From positions 17,402-81,401 of the forward strand of contig JARLIH010000414.1 in NCBI GenBank assembly GCA_031291845.1: a stretch of DNA of 64,000 nt, given 5' to 3'. Positions 46,609 to 55,086 of the stretch are shown piece by piece. Below the pieces are notes generated by a model. The model saw only the letters and a list, made by a program, of their open reading frames with translations, was not told the DNA's origin and searched no databases. The position numbers and the translations under genes were made by a program. Position 1 is the first letter of the stretch, and every line of letters begins with the position of its first letter. Origin of the DNA: Isosphaeraceae bacterium (GTDB lineage Bacteria; Planctomycetota; Planctomycetia; Isosphaerales; Isosphaeraceae).

Positions 46609-47608
46609 TCTCGAAGCCATCGCCAGGCGCGAGAACCTTGCGGAAGCGACCTTTCTCGCCGCGCGCGGGAAGCGCCACCGACCGGAAGTTCGTGACTTCC
46701 TCGCCGACCTGGAACACCGGATCTCCACTCTGCGTGCCGAGATTCTGGACGGATCCGTGCGCATCGGTCAGGGCCGTCGCTTCGAGATTCGCGACCCGAA
46801 ACCCCGTGCGATCTTCGCACCTTGTTTTCGCGAGCGTGTGCTTCATCACGCGCTGATGAACCGAATCGGCCCAGTCCTCGATCGGGCGCTCATCAACGAT
46901 ACTTATGCCTGCCGCGCAAGGAAGGGGACGCTGGCCGCGACCTGTCGCGTGCAGGAACACGTTCGTCGCTTCGCGTGGTACGCCAAGTTGGACGTCCGGG
47001 CCTACTTCGCGAGCATCCGGCATTCAATCCTGCTGGAGCGACTCCGCCGTCGTATCAAAGGAGACGACGTGCTGGCCCTCGTCGCACGGATCATCGCCGC
47101 GCATGGCGAAGGGTCGGGACAAGGTCTACCGATTGGGGCGTTGACGTCTCAGTGCCTTGCCAACTACTACCTCGACCCACTGGATCGGTTTCTGCTGAAC
47201 GACGGCGCGACGCGAGGATACGTACGCTATATGGACGACTTCGTCTTCTGGACGGAAACGCGTCAGGATGTGATGCGGCTCGTCCGTGATGCGACCGAGT
47301 ATCTGGAGCGAGTGCTCGCGTTGACGGCGAAAGCCCCCGTGCAAATCGGCCGGAGCGCTCGTGGCATCACCGTGTGCGGATACCGCGTTCTGTCGGATTC
47401 CATCCATTTGGGGCGTCGCCGCAAGCGTCGGTACCTGGAGTCGCGCCGTTGTGGCGAGGCTGCCTATCAGGCAGGAGTTCTTAGCGCAGAGCAGTTGCAA
47501 CGCGCCCATGACGCAGGTCTCGCGATTACGGCGCATGCCGAAACCAGGGCATGGTTTCGCGCACGCGCGTCGGACAGGACTGGAGCCGACTGGCGGGATG
47601 AGGTTTAA
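46589..47608 (+). CDS. DGR-type reverse transcriptase (non-canonical start)
   Basis: Residue numbers assume CTG 46589 (339 residues). N-terminal RT region [15 protein letters not shown] and [20 protein letters not shown], motif [12 protein letters not shown] with Asp135, motif [10 protein letters not shown] (179-188), which is the DGR-type form ending in SQ, and YMDD (214-217). C-terminal thumb-like part ends at 340. Between the stop at 46559 and ATG 46757 there is no ATG, GTG or TTG, yet residues encoded there are clearly RT sequence. Candidates: CTG 46589, ATT 46583, or a frameshift from the overlapping HRDC gene. Starting at 46757 would delete the beginning of the domain. Copies the TR RNA with adenine errors into VR sites. 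Confidence 0.9.
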   Translation: MKRVHVDLEAIARRENLAEATFLAARGKRHRPEVRDFLADLEHRISTLRAEILDGSVRIGQGRRFEIRDPKPRAIFAPCFRERVLHHALMNRIGPVLDRALINDTYACRARKGTLAATCRVQEHVRRFAWYAKLDVRAYFASIRHSILLERLRRRIKGDDVLALVARIIAAHGEGSGQGLPIGALTSQCLANYYLDPLDRFLLNDGATRGYVRYMDDFVFWTETRQDVMRLVRDATEYLERVLALTAKAPVQIGRSARGITVCGYRVLSDSIHLGRRRKRRYLESRRCGEAAYQAGVLSAEQLQRAHDAGLAITAHAETRAWFRARASDRTGADWRDEV

Positions 47609-47897
47609 TCGTTGGAGGACATTGGTCGAAGCGTCCGCCCAGCGCGTGATTCGGGGCGGCTCGTGGAACAACGACGCGCAGAACGTGCGCGCGGCGTACC
47701 GCAACCACAACGAGCCCACGAACCGGAACCACAATCTGGGCTTCCGCTGTGCCGAGCTCACGACGAGCCGGATGGCTCCCTCCTGAACAGACCGGTGTCC
47801 TGTCCGTCGCTTCGAGCGACGGCGAATGGTTCTCGACGACCGGTGTGCTAGTAGCCCAGTGCGGACGCGCTGACGAACGCTCACCGGTCGTTTCTTG
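47609..47897 (+). ncRNA. TR-containing non-coding region of the DGR
   Basis: 289 bases between the RT and the small target. The template RNA must be transcribed from here; its ends cannot be read from sequence. Includes the TR (47631-47760) and a perfect hairpin CCGTCGCT-TCG-AGCGACGG (47804-47822), which could stabilise or terminate the RNA. Confidence 0.75.
47631..47760 (+). repeat. DGR template repeat (TR)
   Basis: 130 bases matching VR1, VR2 and VR3 except at adenines. In the VR frame it contains eight AAC/AAT codons (for example [20 protein letters not shown]), the codon bias that lets A mutagenesis reach many amino acids without making a stop. It begins 23 bases after the RT stop. TR has GAGCTC where all VRs have GAGTTC, marking donor against target. 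Confidence 0.97.
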
Positions 47898-48731
47898 ATG
47901 GGCACCGCCATGTCAACGACGCGTCAGTCACCGCGCCCGTGGATCCATCCTCTGGCGCATAGCATGCCGCCGCTCTGGGCGTCGGAATGGGGCGAAGATC
48001 AACGCTACGGTCCTTGGTGTGCGTTCGAGATAGGTGGGGTCGTCCAGCGTCTGCGCTGGATTCCTTCGGGCGCGTTCTGGATGGGATCGCCGGACGATGA
48101 AGTAGGTCGCTGGAGTGCCGAAGGGCCACGGCATTTGGTCACGATCGAATCGGGCTTCTGGATCTTCGACACCCCTTGCACGCAAGCCTTGTGGGAAGCG
48201 GTGATGGGACAGAACCCCTGCCACTTCCAGAATCCCGACCGACCCCAGGAGACGGCAAAGCATCCCGTGGAACAAGTGAGCTGGGACGATTGCCAGCGGT
48301 TTCTGTCCACGCTGAATTCTCGACTAAGGGGGCTCCAGCTATCGCTTCCGTCAGAGGCCCAGTGGGAGTACGCGTGCCGAGCCGGTATGGAAACGGCACG
48401 GTACGCCGAAAACCTCGATGCGATCGCGTGGTACAGCGAGAACAGCGGGGGTGAAACCCATGTCGTGGGCGGCAAGGAAGCAAACGCCTGGGGTTTGTAC
48501 GACATGCTGGGTAATGTCTGGGAATGGTGCGCGGATGCTTGGGTAGAGAACCATACCGCGAAAACCCGCGCGCCGACGGGTGAATCCGCGTCCGCCCGGC
48601 GCGTGTTTCGGGGCGGCTCGTGGGGCGACGACGCGCAGGACGTGCGCGCGGCGTACCGCGACCTCGGCGGGCCCACGGACCGGGACCACGATCTGGGCTT
48701 CCGCTGTGCCGAGTTCAGGCCAGGTTTGTGA
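47898..48731 (+). CDS. DGR target: single FGE-sulfatase-fold protein
   Basis: 277 residues. WIPSGAFWMGSPDDEVGRW, FWIFDTPCTQALWEAVMG, LPSEAQWEYACRAGM, WGLYDMLGNVWEWCADAW, RGGSW and LGFRCAEF cover the whole FGE-sulfatase fold. Very close in sequence to both domains of the large target. Residues 231-274 are VR3. Both FGE catalytic Cys are absent. No N-terminal signal or vWA-like part, so it may be a soluble free receptor or decoy. No good Shine-Dalgarno for ATG 47898; TTG 47895 and ATG 47910 are options. Confidence 0.9.
   Translation: MGTAMSTTRQSPRPWIHPLAHSMPPLWASEWGEDQRYGPWCAFEIGGVVQRLRWIPSGAFWMGSPDDEVGRWSAEGPRHLVTIESGFWIFDTPCTQALWEAVMGQNPCHFQNPDRPQETAKHPVEQVSWDDCQRFLSTLNSRLRGLQLSLPSEAQWEYACRAGMETARYAENLDAIAWYSENSGGETHVVGGKEANAWGLYDMLGNVWEWCADAWVENHTAKTRAPTGESASARRVFRGGSWGDDAQDVRAAYRDLGGPTDRDHDLGFRCAEFRPGL
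48588..48717 (+). repeat. DGR variable repeat VR3
   Basis: 130 bases aligned without gaps to the TR. Fourteen substitutions in 120 positions, all at TR adenines, with no others; same right-end C-to-T difference. Two substitutions near the left end are shared with VR2 but not VR1. Confidence 0.95.
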
Positions 48732-48804
48732 GCGGAGAGAGCCAGGGGAGCGGGGCGAAGTGGGTGCGGAGCACCCCGGAGACCGCGACCTGGCGAACGG
48801 AGCG
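48718..48804 (+). repeat. VR3 downstream flank, copy of 45942-46028, with hairpin
   Basis: 85 of 87 bases identical to the VR2 flank. Hairpin GGGTGC (48762-48767), GGA, GCACCC (48771-48776), 44 bases after VR3. Contains the stop codon of the target. Confidence 0.85.
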
Positions 48805-49201
48805 GCGGGCAAGGTTCGGGGGGTTCGTTTGGAAGCAACGTCCACTATCAACGTAGACGCCAGGCGGAGATAACGGTCGGGTCGCCCCGCCCGAAAACCG
48901 GTGGCAGCCGTCACGCCGACTTTGTCGGCACCCAAACCCGTGAAAATGGGGTCGGCGATCGGTTAGACTCAACGCGGGAAGAAGGGCCATTCGACCACGC
49001 ACCAAATGTGGGTTGATCGCGTGATGTAGGTAACAATGACTCAGCGATTCACGTCGAGTGCCATCCACCGCTATACCTGCACTTTGTCTTGGATTGTCCC
49101 AACTAGTTCTACTGTATCCGTTGCCCGACCGGGAACGCCTCGCGGCTACAGGACGAGCCGATCGTCGGCTTTGGTAGCGAGCAGGCTCCGGCGGTGTCTT
49201 G
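48805..49201. other. Intergenic region after the DGR
   Basis: About 400 bases. Includes a short CCGACTTTGTCGG palindrome near 48917-48930. No gene, TR or VR copy found. It separates the plus-strand DGR operon from minus-strand small genes. Confidence 0.45.
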
Positions 49202-49699
49202 CTACGGTCCACCGAACTGCGGGGGCGGCGGGTTGCCCTGCGCGATCAGGTCGAGGTAACGCCGTCGGCCGTTGAACGTGGCCCGGAAGAACTGCAGGAA
49301 GCCTTTGATGCCGTACAAAGTGGCCGGAGGCGCCGGAGGGATCAAGAACCCGACGCGTGCCGACCAGCGGTCGCTGTGCTGCCCGTCGCTGATCTCCAGA
49401 TCGACCGACCCGAAGCGTGCAACAACTCCGCCTCCGATGCCGCTAATCGAAACCGGGGCAGACAGATTGACGACGCCGATGGCGGCAGCGAAGCGATCCG
49501 GGATCAGCGTGTCATCGGCGCCCGTGTCAACGCGGCCCAACACGTCACGGTCGTCGGTCGGGCCGATGATCCGAACGTTGATCATCGGCCGGAATGCGAG
49601 GGTCCTGGAGTTCGGCTGGGTGCCATTGACCGTGTATGGGATGTAAGGAAACCTTATCAGTCGGTGCTGGATGGACGAGTATCGGTGGGTGGCACCCAT
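49202..49699 (-). CDS. Retropepsin-like aspartic protease
   Basis: 165 residues. VDTGADDTLIP is the active-site loop (Asp-Thr-Gly) of clan AA aspartic proteases, preceded by strands INVRIIGP and followed by SGIGGG and GIKGFLQFF. One-domain size fits a homodimer with one Asp from each chain. Start uncertain: 49699 overlaps the upstream gene by 43 bases; ATG 49585 lies close to the domain and would cut it. The DUF5678-like gene is immediately upstream, a combination that recurs in planctomycetes and resembles a two-gene cassette. Confidence 0.75.
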   Translation of the reverse strand: MGATHRYSSIQHRLIRFPYIPYTVNGTQPNSRTLAFRPMINVRIIGPTDDRDVLGRVDTGADDTLIPDRFAAAIGVVNLSAPVSISGIGGGVVARFGSVDLEISDGQHSDRWSARVGFLIPPAPPATLYGIKGFLQFFRATFNGRRRYLDLIAQGNPPPPQFGGP

Positions 49700-49899
49700 T
49701 CGAGGATCGGACGAACGATGCCGGCGGCAATGGCCTCAGCGCGGACGGCCTCAGCATCGGAACCGAATGCGACAGCCCGAGTCATGCCGTGATCCCAGGC
49801 TACCCACTCGCCGGCGTGCTCGATTCGAACGCGGGCCGCCGGGGGTAGGTCATCGACGGTCATCCACTCGCTCTCTGGTTTCGACTTGGTCCGGGGCAT
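49657..49899 (-). CDS. DUF5678-like small protein
   Basis: 80 residues from ATG 49899 with GGAGG five bases upstream. Sequence WMTVDDLPPAARVRIEHAG then EWVAWDHGMTRAVAFGSDAE matches the DUF5678 pattern (short, Gly-Glu-Trp-Val-Ala core). Forms an overlapping pair with the retropepsin-like gene. Role unknown. Confidence 0.65.
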   Translation of the reverse strand: MPRTKSKPESEWMTVDDLPPAARVRIEHAGEWVAWDHGMTRAVAFGSDAEAVRAEAIAAGIVRPILEWVPPTDTRPSSTD

Positions 49900-50094
49900 G
49901 AGCGCCTCCATGAACGCGACACGCGAATTATACCCGCTCCGGCACTTGCAGGGGAGTTGGACAGGTCGGGAAGGGGATTCCGCGTCCGGGCTGCCGACCG
50001 GACGGATGTGAACGGCCGCTGAAATCGCTGCCGCCGTCCTCGCATTGGAGTTACCGAACAAATCAGGCAATCGATCTGGACAAGCGGAGGGGTC

Positions 50095-50397
50095 TCAATA
50101 GGGATCAAGGGGGTCAGGTTTGGTACTTCCCGGTCGGGAAATACCAAGAACCAAACCTGACCCCAGGACTGTCTTGGCGGCGATCTTGTGGGCGATTGCG
50201 CGGATCGTAAATTCGTTCTCTCCGAAGAGGTGAGCATCGTCGGTGGAAACGAGGTTCGTGGCCAACTCGTTGACCTCGGCGTCAATGGCCGCGCGGATGG
50301 CCTGAGCAAGGTCTCTGATCTCGGCATCCTTCTCCGGCGGTAGGGGTGCGGACGGCATGGGTGGACGCCAGTTCCAGCGCCAGGGTTTTCTCAGCAA
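50095..50397 (-). pseudogene. Transposase N-terminal remnant ending in a repeat element
   Basis: 100 codons. AEIRDLAQAIRAAIDAEVNEL and LFGENEFTIRAIAHKIAAKT resemble the start of ISKra4-type transposases, which are several hundred residues long; this one stops after about 75. Its last codons (GISRPGSTKPDPLDPY) are produced by the inverted repeat at 50110-50164, so an insertion or deletion at that element probably truncated it. Confidence 0.4.
50110..50164. repeat. Inverted repeat, REP-like
   Basis: Perfect 15-bp arms (50110-50124, 50150-50164) starting GGGGTCAGGTTTGGT, with a second inner TTCCCG-GT-CGGGAA hairpin. This is a widespread bacterial repeat linked with REP-type transposases. Confidence 0.85.
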
Positions 50398-50566
50398 TCA
50401 CGATTCTCGCTCTTCGCTGCAAAAATGCCGGCAATTTTTAAATAACTTACCACTGGCAAAAGAGTCTTTGTTATAGACCCTTGATGGCAGTCGTTGCCTT
50501 TTGTAAGATCTTCGGGTCTGCGAGAGCCAATGTGCTTTTTCTTCGTCGCCATCTGGAGCAACCAGC

Positions 50567-51553
50567 ATGCAAACGATCAACGGCGTGAGCGGTTACGAAG
50601 CGATCGCGGGGACAAGCTTTTTCTATCGCAAAGTTGACGAGGCAAAGTATGAAATCCTGAAGGACTCGAATACGATGGTCCTCGGGAATACACACCCGAA
50701 TTACTTCGTGCCCAGGATTCAGGCGAACCCCAACATCACCCTGTGGGACCTGGGCCATGCAGATCCCAACTATCAACGCGGGCCAATCGTCTGTGCCGAT
50801 CCGAACAGCAGCAGTTGCCTTATCGCCAACAACTACGTCGCGGTTCCCGGCACCAAGTTCTGGTATCGCGCAATGGGCGAGGCCCACTACGAGATCTTCA
50901 AGGAGTACAACAGCCTGGTCCTTGGGAATACCTACCCCAATTACTTCGTGCCCAAGCTCCAGGCCAATCCCGAAATGACGTTGTTCGACTTAAGCCAAGC
51001 CGACCCCAATTATGAGATCTTGGCGCTGCTCTCGAGGGATAACGACACTCCCCGCAACGACAACTGCATGATCATTGGCGGCTTCATGGATCGAAATGGA
51101 GAGCTGAACAGGCACTTCGCCGATTACGTGACCAACATCAAGAACGCGGCGGAGGTGAAGTGGATGTACGGGCCGCGATGGTATCCGACCTACCGCTTAG
51201 AGGAGGCCGAAGCCCCGCACCAACCGGTGAAGGGATGGTCCTTGTTGATCGAAATCGGTGGCCTGGACCAGGAAAGAGCGGCCGCAGAGAATGCCATGAA
51301 GAAAGTGGGGTGGAACCTGAGCGTCCAGGGTCTCCACAACGTCGGGTTGGGATGGACCAGGACGCGGCAAATCTACCAGTACGGCATCAGCCAGAGGCAA
51401 AAAGATTACCTGAAGACGGGATGGGACTACATGTTTCCGATGTTCAGAGGTGACATCGGTGCAAATTTCGTGAATGACATGCGCGACCATTGGCTCGAGG
51501 CGGTAATATCCATCATCGCAGAGACTCCAGGCTTCGTCCCGAAGTCGAAGTGA
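50567..51553 (+). CDS. Protein of unknown function with internal duplication
   Basis: 328 residues. Residues 9-68 and about 87-147 are two copies of one unit: GTSFFYRKVDEAKYEILKDS then GNTHPNYFVPRIQANP, and GTKFWYRAMGEAHYEIFKEY then GNTYPNYFVPKLQANP. The C-terminal 170 residues have KWMYGPRWYPTYRLEEAEAP and no known motif. No signal peptide or membrane helix. GGAG lies eight bases upstream of the ATG. Codon use is less GC-rich than its neighbours, which suggests transfer. Confidence 0.75.
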   Translation: MQTINGVSGYEAIAGTSFFYRKVDEAKYEILKDSNTMVLGNTHPNYFVPRIQANPNITLWDLGHADPNYQRGPIVCADPNSSSCLIANNYVAVPGTKFWYRAMGEAHYEIFKEYNSLVLGNTYPNYFVPKLQANPEMTLFDLSQADPNYEILALLSRDNDTPRNDNCMIIGGFMDRNGELNRHFADYVTNIKNAAEVKWMYGPRWYPTYRLEEAEAPHQPVKGWSLLIEIGGLDQERAAAENAMKKVGWNLSVQGLHNVGLGWTRTRQIYQYGISQRQKDYLKTGWDYMFPMFRGDIGANFVNDMRDHWLEAVISIIAETPGFVPKSK

Positions 51554-51927
51554 GCGTTTCTCTGGGTTCGACCATTGCTCTCTCCTTTTGGTCGTGACCT
51601 TAAAGCATATCGACTTCGGCTTGCGTAAATCGTAAGTCGGTGTAAAGTGCCAGCGCGCGAACATTCTGGCCGGGCACTCAATGTGAGATGACTGCGAAGC
51701 TTGTGACGAGGTCCGCAACTCAAAATTGGTGCCCAGGCTGCGCCGTTTCCCTAAGTTTTGTGCCTGGCCGCTAGCTCCGCACCCCGGCGGGGCACTCGCC
51801 GCCGTATCCCGTGCGGCAGGGGTGAAACGTCCAGGGTAAGGGAGGGGCCGAGCTGGTGCCAGAGCGTGGACCGGCGCGGCGGGGGCGGGTAAAGTCGACG
51901 GGCCCTTTTCCGGTGTGGAGGCCCGCC
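51554..51927. other. Intergenic region
   Basis: 374 bases of mixed composition after the duplicated-unit gene. No gene or repeat recognised. Confidence 0.4.
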
Positions 51928-52200
51928 ATGCGTCTTTCTCGCTCCCGCTTTTGGAAGGCGATTCTTGTAGCGGGTTTCGCTACGTGGCTCCTGGTGGTGT
52001 GTGTCCACGCGCGCACCATGTTTCGGTGCGTTTTACTAATCACCATCGCGCTGCTGGGATTCGACGGCAACAGCAGCGGGCGTTTGGGGGATGACCCGAC
52101 GCGCCCGCTAGTCATCTTGCTGACTATCTCGCTCGACGCGGCACCGTTCGTTCTTATTGGCGTATACTTTGCGCCAATCTGGAGGGAGCCGCGGCCATGA
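51928..52200 (+). CDS. Small membrane protein
   Basis: 90 residues with two or three hydrophobic stretches (AILVAGFATWLLVVCV, CVLLITIALLGF and LVILLTISLDAAPFVLIGVY). ATG 51928 has GGAGG about six bases upstream. The stop overlaps the start of the next gene as ATGA. Family not recognised. Confidence 0.65.
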   Translation: MRLSRSRFWKAILVAGFATWLLVVCVHARTMFRCVLLITIALLGFDGNSSGRLGDDPTRPLVILLTISLDAAPFVLIGVYFAPIWREPRP

Positions 52201-52502
52201 TCATTCCCCGCTTCCGCGTCCGGACGCTAATGATCGCCGTGGCGGTCGTGGGGGCGGCCATGGCCGTGGAGGCCACTCGGTGCCGTTGGGCCGAGCGAGC
52301 GGCAGAGTATCGACAGACCGCAATGTTTCATAAGGGGCTCGCAAACGTATACCGGTCCGGTGGACATTTGGACTCGAGGGTGGAGGACACTGCCACGACG
52401 TCGCGAATGGTTGCCCATCAGTTGCGGCTTGTTGAGAAGTATTCCCGCGCCGCGCGCCGCCCCTGGCTGCCCATCGAGCCCGACCCGCCAGAGCCGGAGT
52501 AG
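52197..52502 (+). CDS. Small single-helix protein, planctomycete type
   Basis: 101 residues. N-terminal RFRVRTLMIAVAVVGAAMAV is a recurring planctomycete motif: short basic lead, one membrane helix, then a charged helix-rich tail with many Tyr and Arg. Translationally coupled to the gene upstream. Function unknown. Confidence 0.7.
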   Translation: MIIPRFRVRTLMIAVAVVGAAMAVEATRCRWAERAAEYRQTAMFHKGLANVYRSGGHLDSRVEDTATTSRMVAHQLRLVEKYSRAARRPWLPIEPDPPEPE

Positions 52503-52508
52503 GGCTCA

Positions 52509-52745
52509 TCAAGCAGCCTCAACGAACCCAAGGCAACGCAACACCTCCGTCAGATAGCCCTCTGCGAACGCCTGGTTGCCCTCCGTCCCGTTCTCCCCTG
52601 CCACGTTCAGCAAGCCGATGGACGTCGCTACGATCCAATCCGCGACAATGAGCGAAAATCGGGGACATAGAAGCCAGGCACTCAATCTGGACAAACTGCG
52701 GGTACTACGCCATCCTCCGCTGACCTGCACCCACTGAAGGAGCAC
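52509..52745 (-). pseudogene. Possible C-terminal fragment of a broken gene
   Basis: 78 codons. Only the last 36 residues or so (GLLNVAGENGTEGNQAFAEG onwards) have the look of real protein; the rest is Arg/Ser/Leu-rich. No start signal. Listed because it lies among other transposon debris. Confidence 0.25.
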
Positions 52746-52749
52746 CCCG

Positions 52750-52953
52750 ATGGCGGCGCCTCGCTCAATGGTCGTCGACGTGGCCGTAACCCCCTGGTTT
52801 CACTGCGTCTCACGTTGCGTCCGCAGGGCGTTTCTCTGTGGCGCGGGGTTCGAGCACCGCAAGCAGTGGATCGAGGACCGGCTCAAAGAACTGCTCGACG
52901 TTTTGGCGATCGACTGCGCGGGGTGTGCGGTGATGGACAATCACATAGAGGTG
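52750..52953 (+). pseudogene. REP-associated tyrosine transposase (RAYT) N-terminal fragment
   Basis: WFHCVSRCVRRAFLCGAGFEHRKQWIEDRLKELL and VMDNH match the beginning of Y1/RAYT transposases. The protein then leaves the family: the expected HxH metal motif reads NHIEV, with the second His gone, and the catalytic Tyr domain is absent. The following 400 bases are repeat-rich and non-coding. A dead copy. Confidence 0.7.
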
Positions 52954-53375
52954 CGTCGCGGCGACGTTTCGCCTTTCCGGCTACGCCGGCGCCATCGGCG
53001 GGGTGTGGGTCTTTATCCTTCCCCAACAACTCGCCGCTCAGTCCCCGCCATGAGACGGTTCGTCTTCCTCGGCCTGAGACGCGTCTCGCCGCCCTACGAG
53101 AGAAGCGTTTCCCATGATCGAGTGACCAGGGGAGCGGCGCCGGGCTTCTTGAACATGGATTGGAGGTCCGCCTTCGCGGAATCCAATCCATCTTGATTAG
53201 GCGGGCCTAGGAACGCATGAGCATCGACTATGGCTTCCGGCGTATCCCGTACCTCCGCCCAATCACTCGAGGGCTCGTGTACAGCCTGCTGTGCGCGGCG
53301 TCGAGGTCGAGGAAGGCGCCCCCATTCCGGCCAACGCGATTTGCAAGGCTTCCTCGTCGGCAGTACTCTTACGTA
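52954..53375. other. Repeat-rich non-coding region
   Basis: About 420 bases after the transposase fragment. Includes short palindromic stretches such as GGCTACGCCGGCGCC and a ACGCGTCTCGCCGCCCTACG-type unit. No gene seen. Confidence 0.4.
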
Positions 53376-53925
<550 letters not shown>

Positions 53926-54059
53926 CATCGCGCTTGTTCGAGCTGCCGCCGCAAGCAGTCGGCATAATGCTCGCACGTTTGGTGGGTCACGAAGCGCTGG
54001 TCCAGGCCGGGCCGAATGGGCGGCTCGCCCGACGATCGCAGCACGGAAAAGGGGCGAAC

Positions 54060-54539
54060 GTGCCGATCCAGTATGTCTCGGGCGACCTGTTTCAGAATGC
54101 GCACCAGGCTCAAGCGTTCGCACACGGCTGCAACTGCCAGGGTTCGATGGGGGCGGGTATCGCCAGGACCATCTGCGCACGCTACCCGGCAATGTACGAG
54201 GAATATCGCAAGCGCTGCAAGGCGGAGCCCCGGCAATTCAACCTGGGCGACTGCTGGCTCTGGAAGGCCTCCGATGCGCCGTGGGTTTTCAACCTCGGCA
54301 CCCAGGAGGGCTACTGGCGCTCCAGAGCCAGCTACGATGCCATCGAGACCGCCCTGCGCTCGTTGAGGGAGCAGGCCGATGGCGAAGGGGTCACTCGCAT
54401 CGCCATCCCTCGGATCGGCGTCGGCTACGGCGGTCTGTCGTGGAAGAAGGTTCGCGCGATCGTGGATGTGGAGTTCCGCGATTGGCCGGGCACGCTGATC
54501 GTGTACGAGGAGTACGTTCCCGACGAATCCGTGTCGTGA
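54060..54539 (+). CDS. Macro-domain protein
   Basis: 159 residues starting IQYVSGDLFQNAHQ; AHGCNCQGSMGAGIARTI and IPRIGVGYGGLSW are the ADP-ribose-binding loops. Similar small macro proteins remove ADP-ribose from targets or hydrolyse ADP-ribose-1''-phosphate. GTG 54060 is preferred, with AGGGGCG seven bases upstream; the frame is open to 53934. Confidence 0.9.
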   Translation: MPIQYVSGDLFQNAHQAQAFAHGCNCQGSMGAGIARTICARYPAMYEEYRKRCKAEPRQFNLGDCWLWKASDAPWVFNLGTQEGYWRSRASYDAIETALRSLREQADGEGVTRIAIPRIGVGYGGLSWKKVRAIVDVEFRDWPGTLIVYEEYVPDESVS

Positions 54540-55086
54540 CGCTCTCCGCTTGGTTTTCCTGTCTGTGCGCGCCGGGCTCGCGAGCTCGAATGAATGGATT
54601 CGCGCGTCTCGGCCGTTCGGACGCATCAGCAAGGGCGCGACCTCCCTCCCCGCGCGTTTGCGCCGTCTCGCGGTGGAGATCGAGGTGGGGACCGAGACGC
54701 TTCGGCCTCGTCTCGGGGCGCGGTCTCTTCACTCTCTGTCATTCTCGACACGTTCAAGGGCGGGCTTCTTGTCGAGTCTCACTGACTGCCGTAAATTAAC
54801 TGCCCGGCCAAATTCTCCACTGGTTGATCGGATCGGGTTTGAAGTCCGCATCGATCGCCGTGAGCTTTCGGATGGTTTTGAGTCTGGTCGTTGCGGATCG
54901 TTTCGCTTGGATTGCTAAACCCGACCGAAGGCGTCCGTGCCGCAACGCGGCGTTTATCGACGCTTTCCAACGCGCCGTCGGCCGTATCGACTCCGTTCCC
55001 AGATCGGTCGTCAGACCACAGGCCGACGCTACAATCATCCACCTGCGACGGCCAACAAAATCGAGAAGTGATTCCTGGCGTATTGC
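54540..55086. other. Intergenic region between convergent genes
   Basis: 547 bases. Open frames on both strands lack start signals and family patterns. Nothing recognised. Confidence 0.4.

Noticed and set aside
46589..47608. RT as a retron or group II intron RT
   Set aside because: The motif ends in SQ with TR/VR pairs nearby; no intron domains V/VI and no msr/msd structure were seen.
47361..47786. Open frame running through the TR
   Set aside because: The TR is a template; the upstream half is the RT gene in another frame and no start signal is present.
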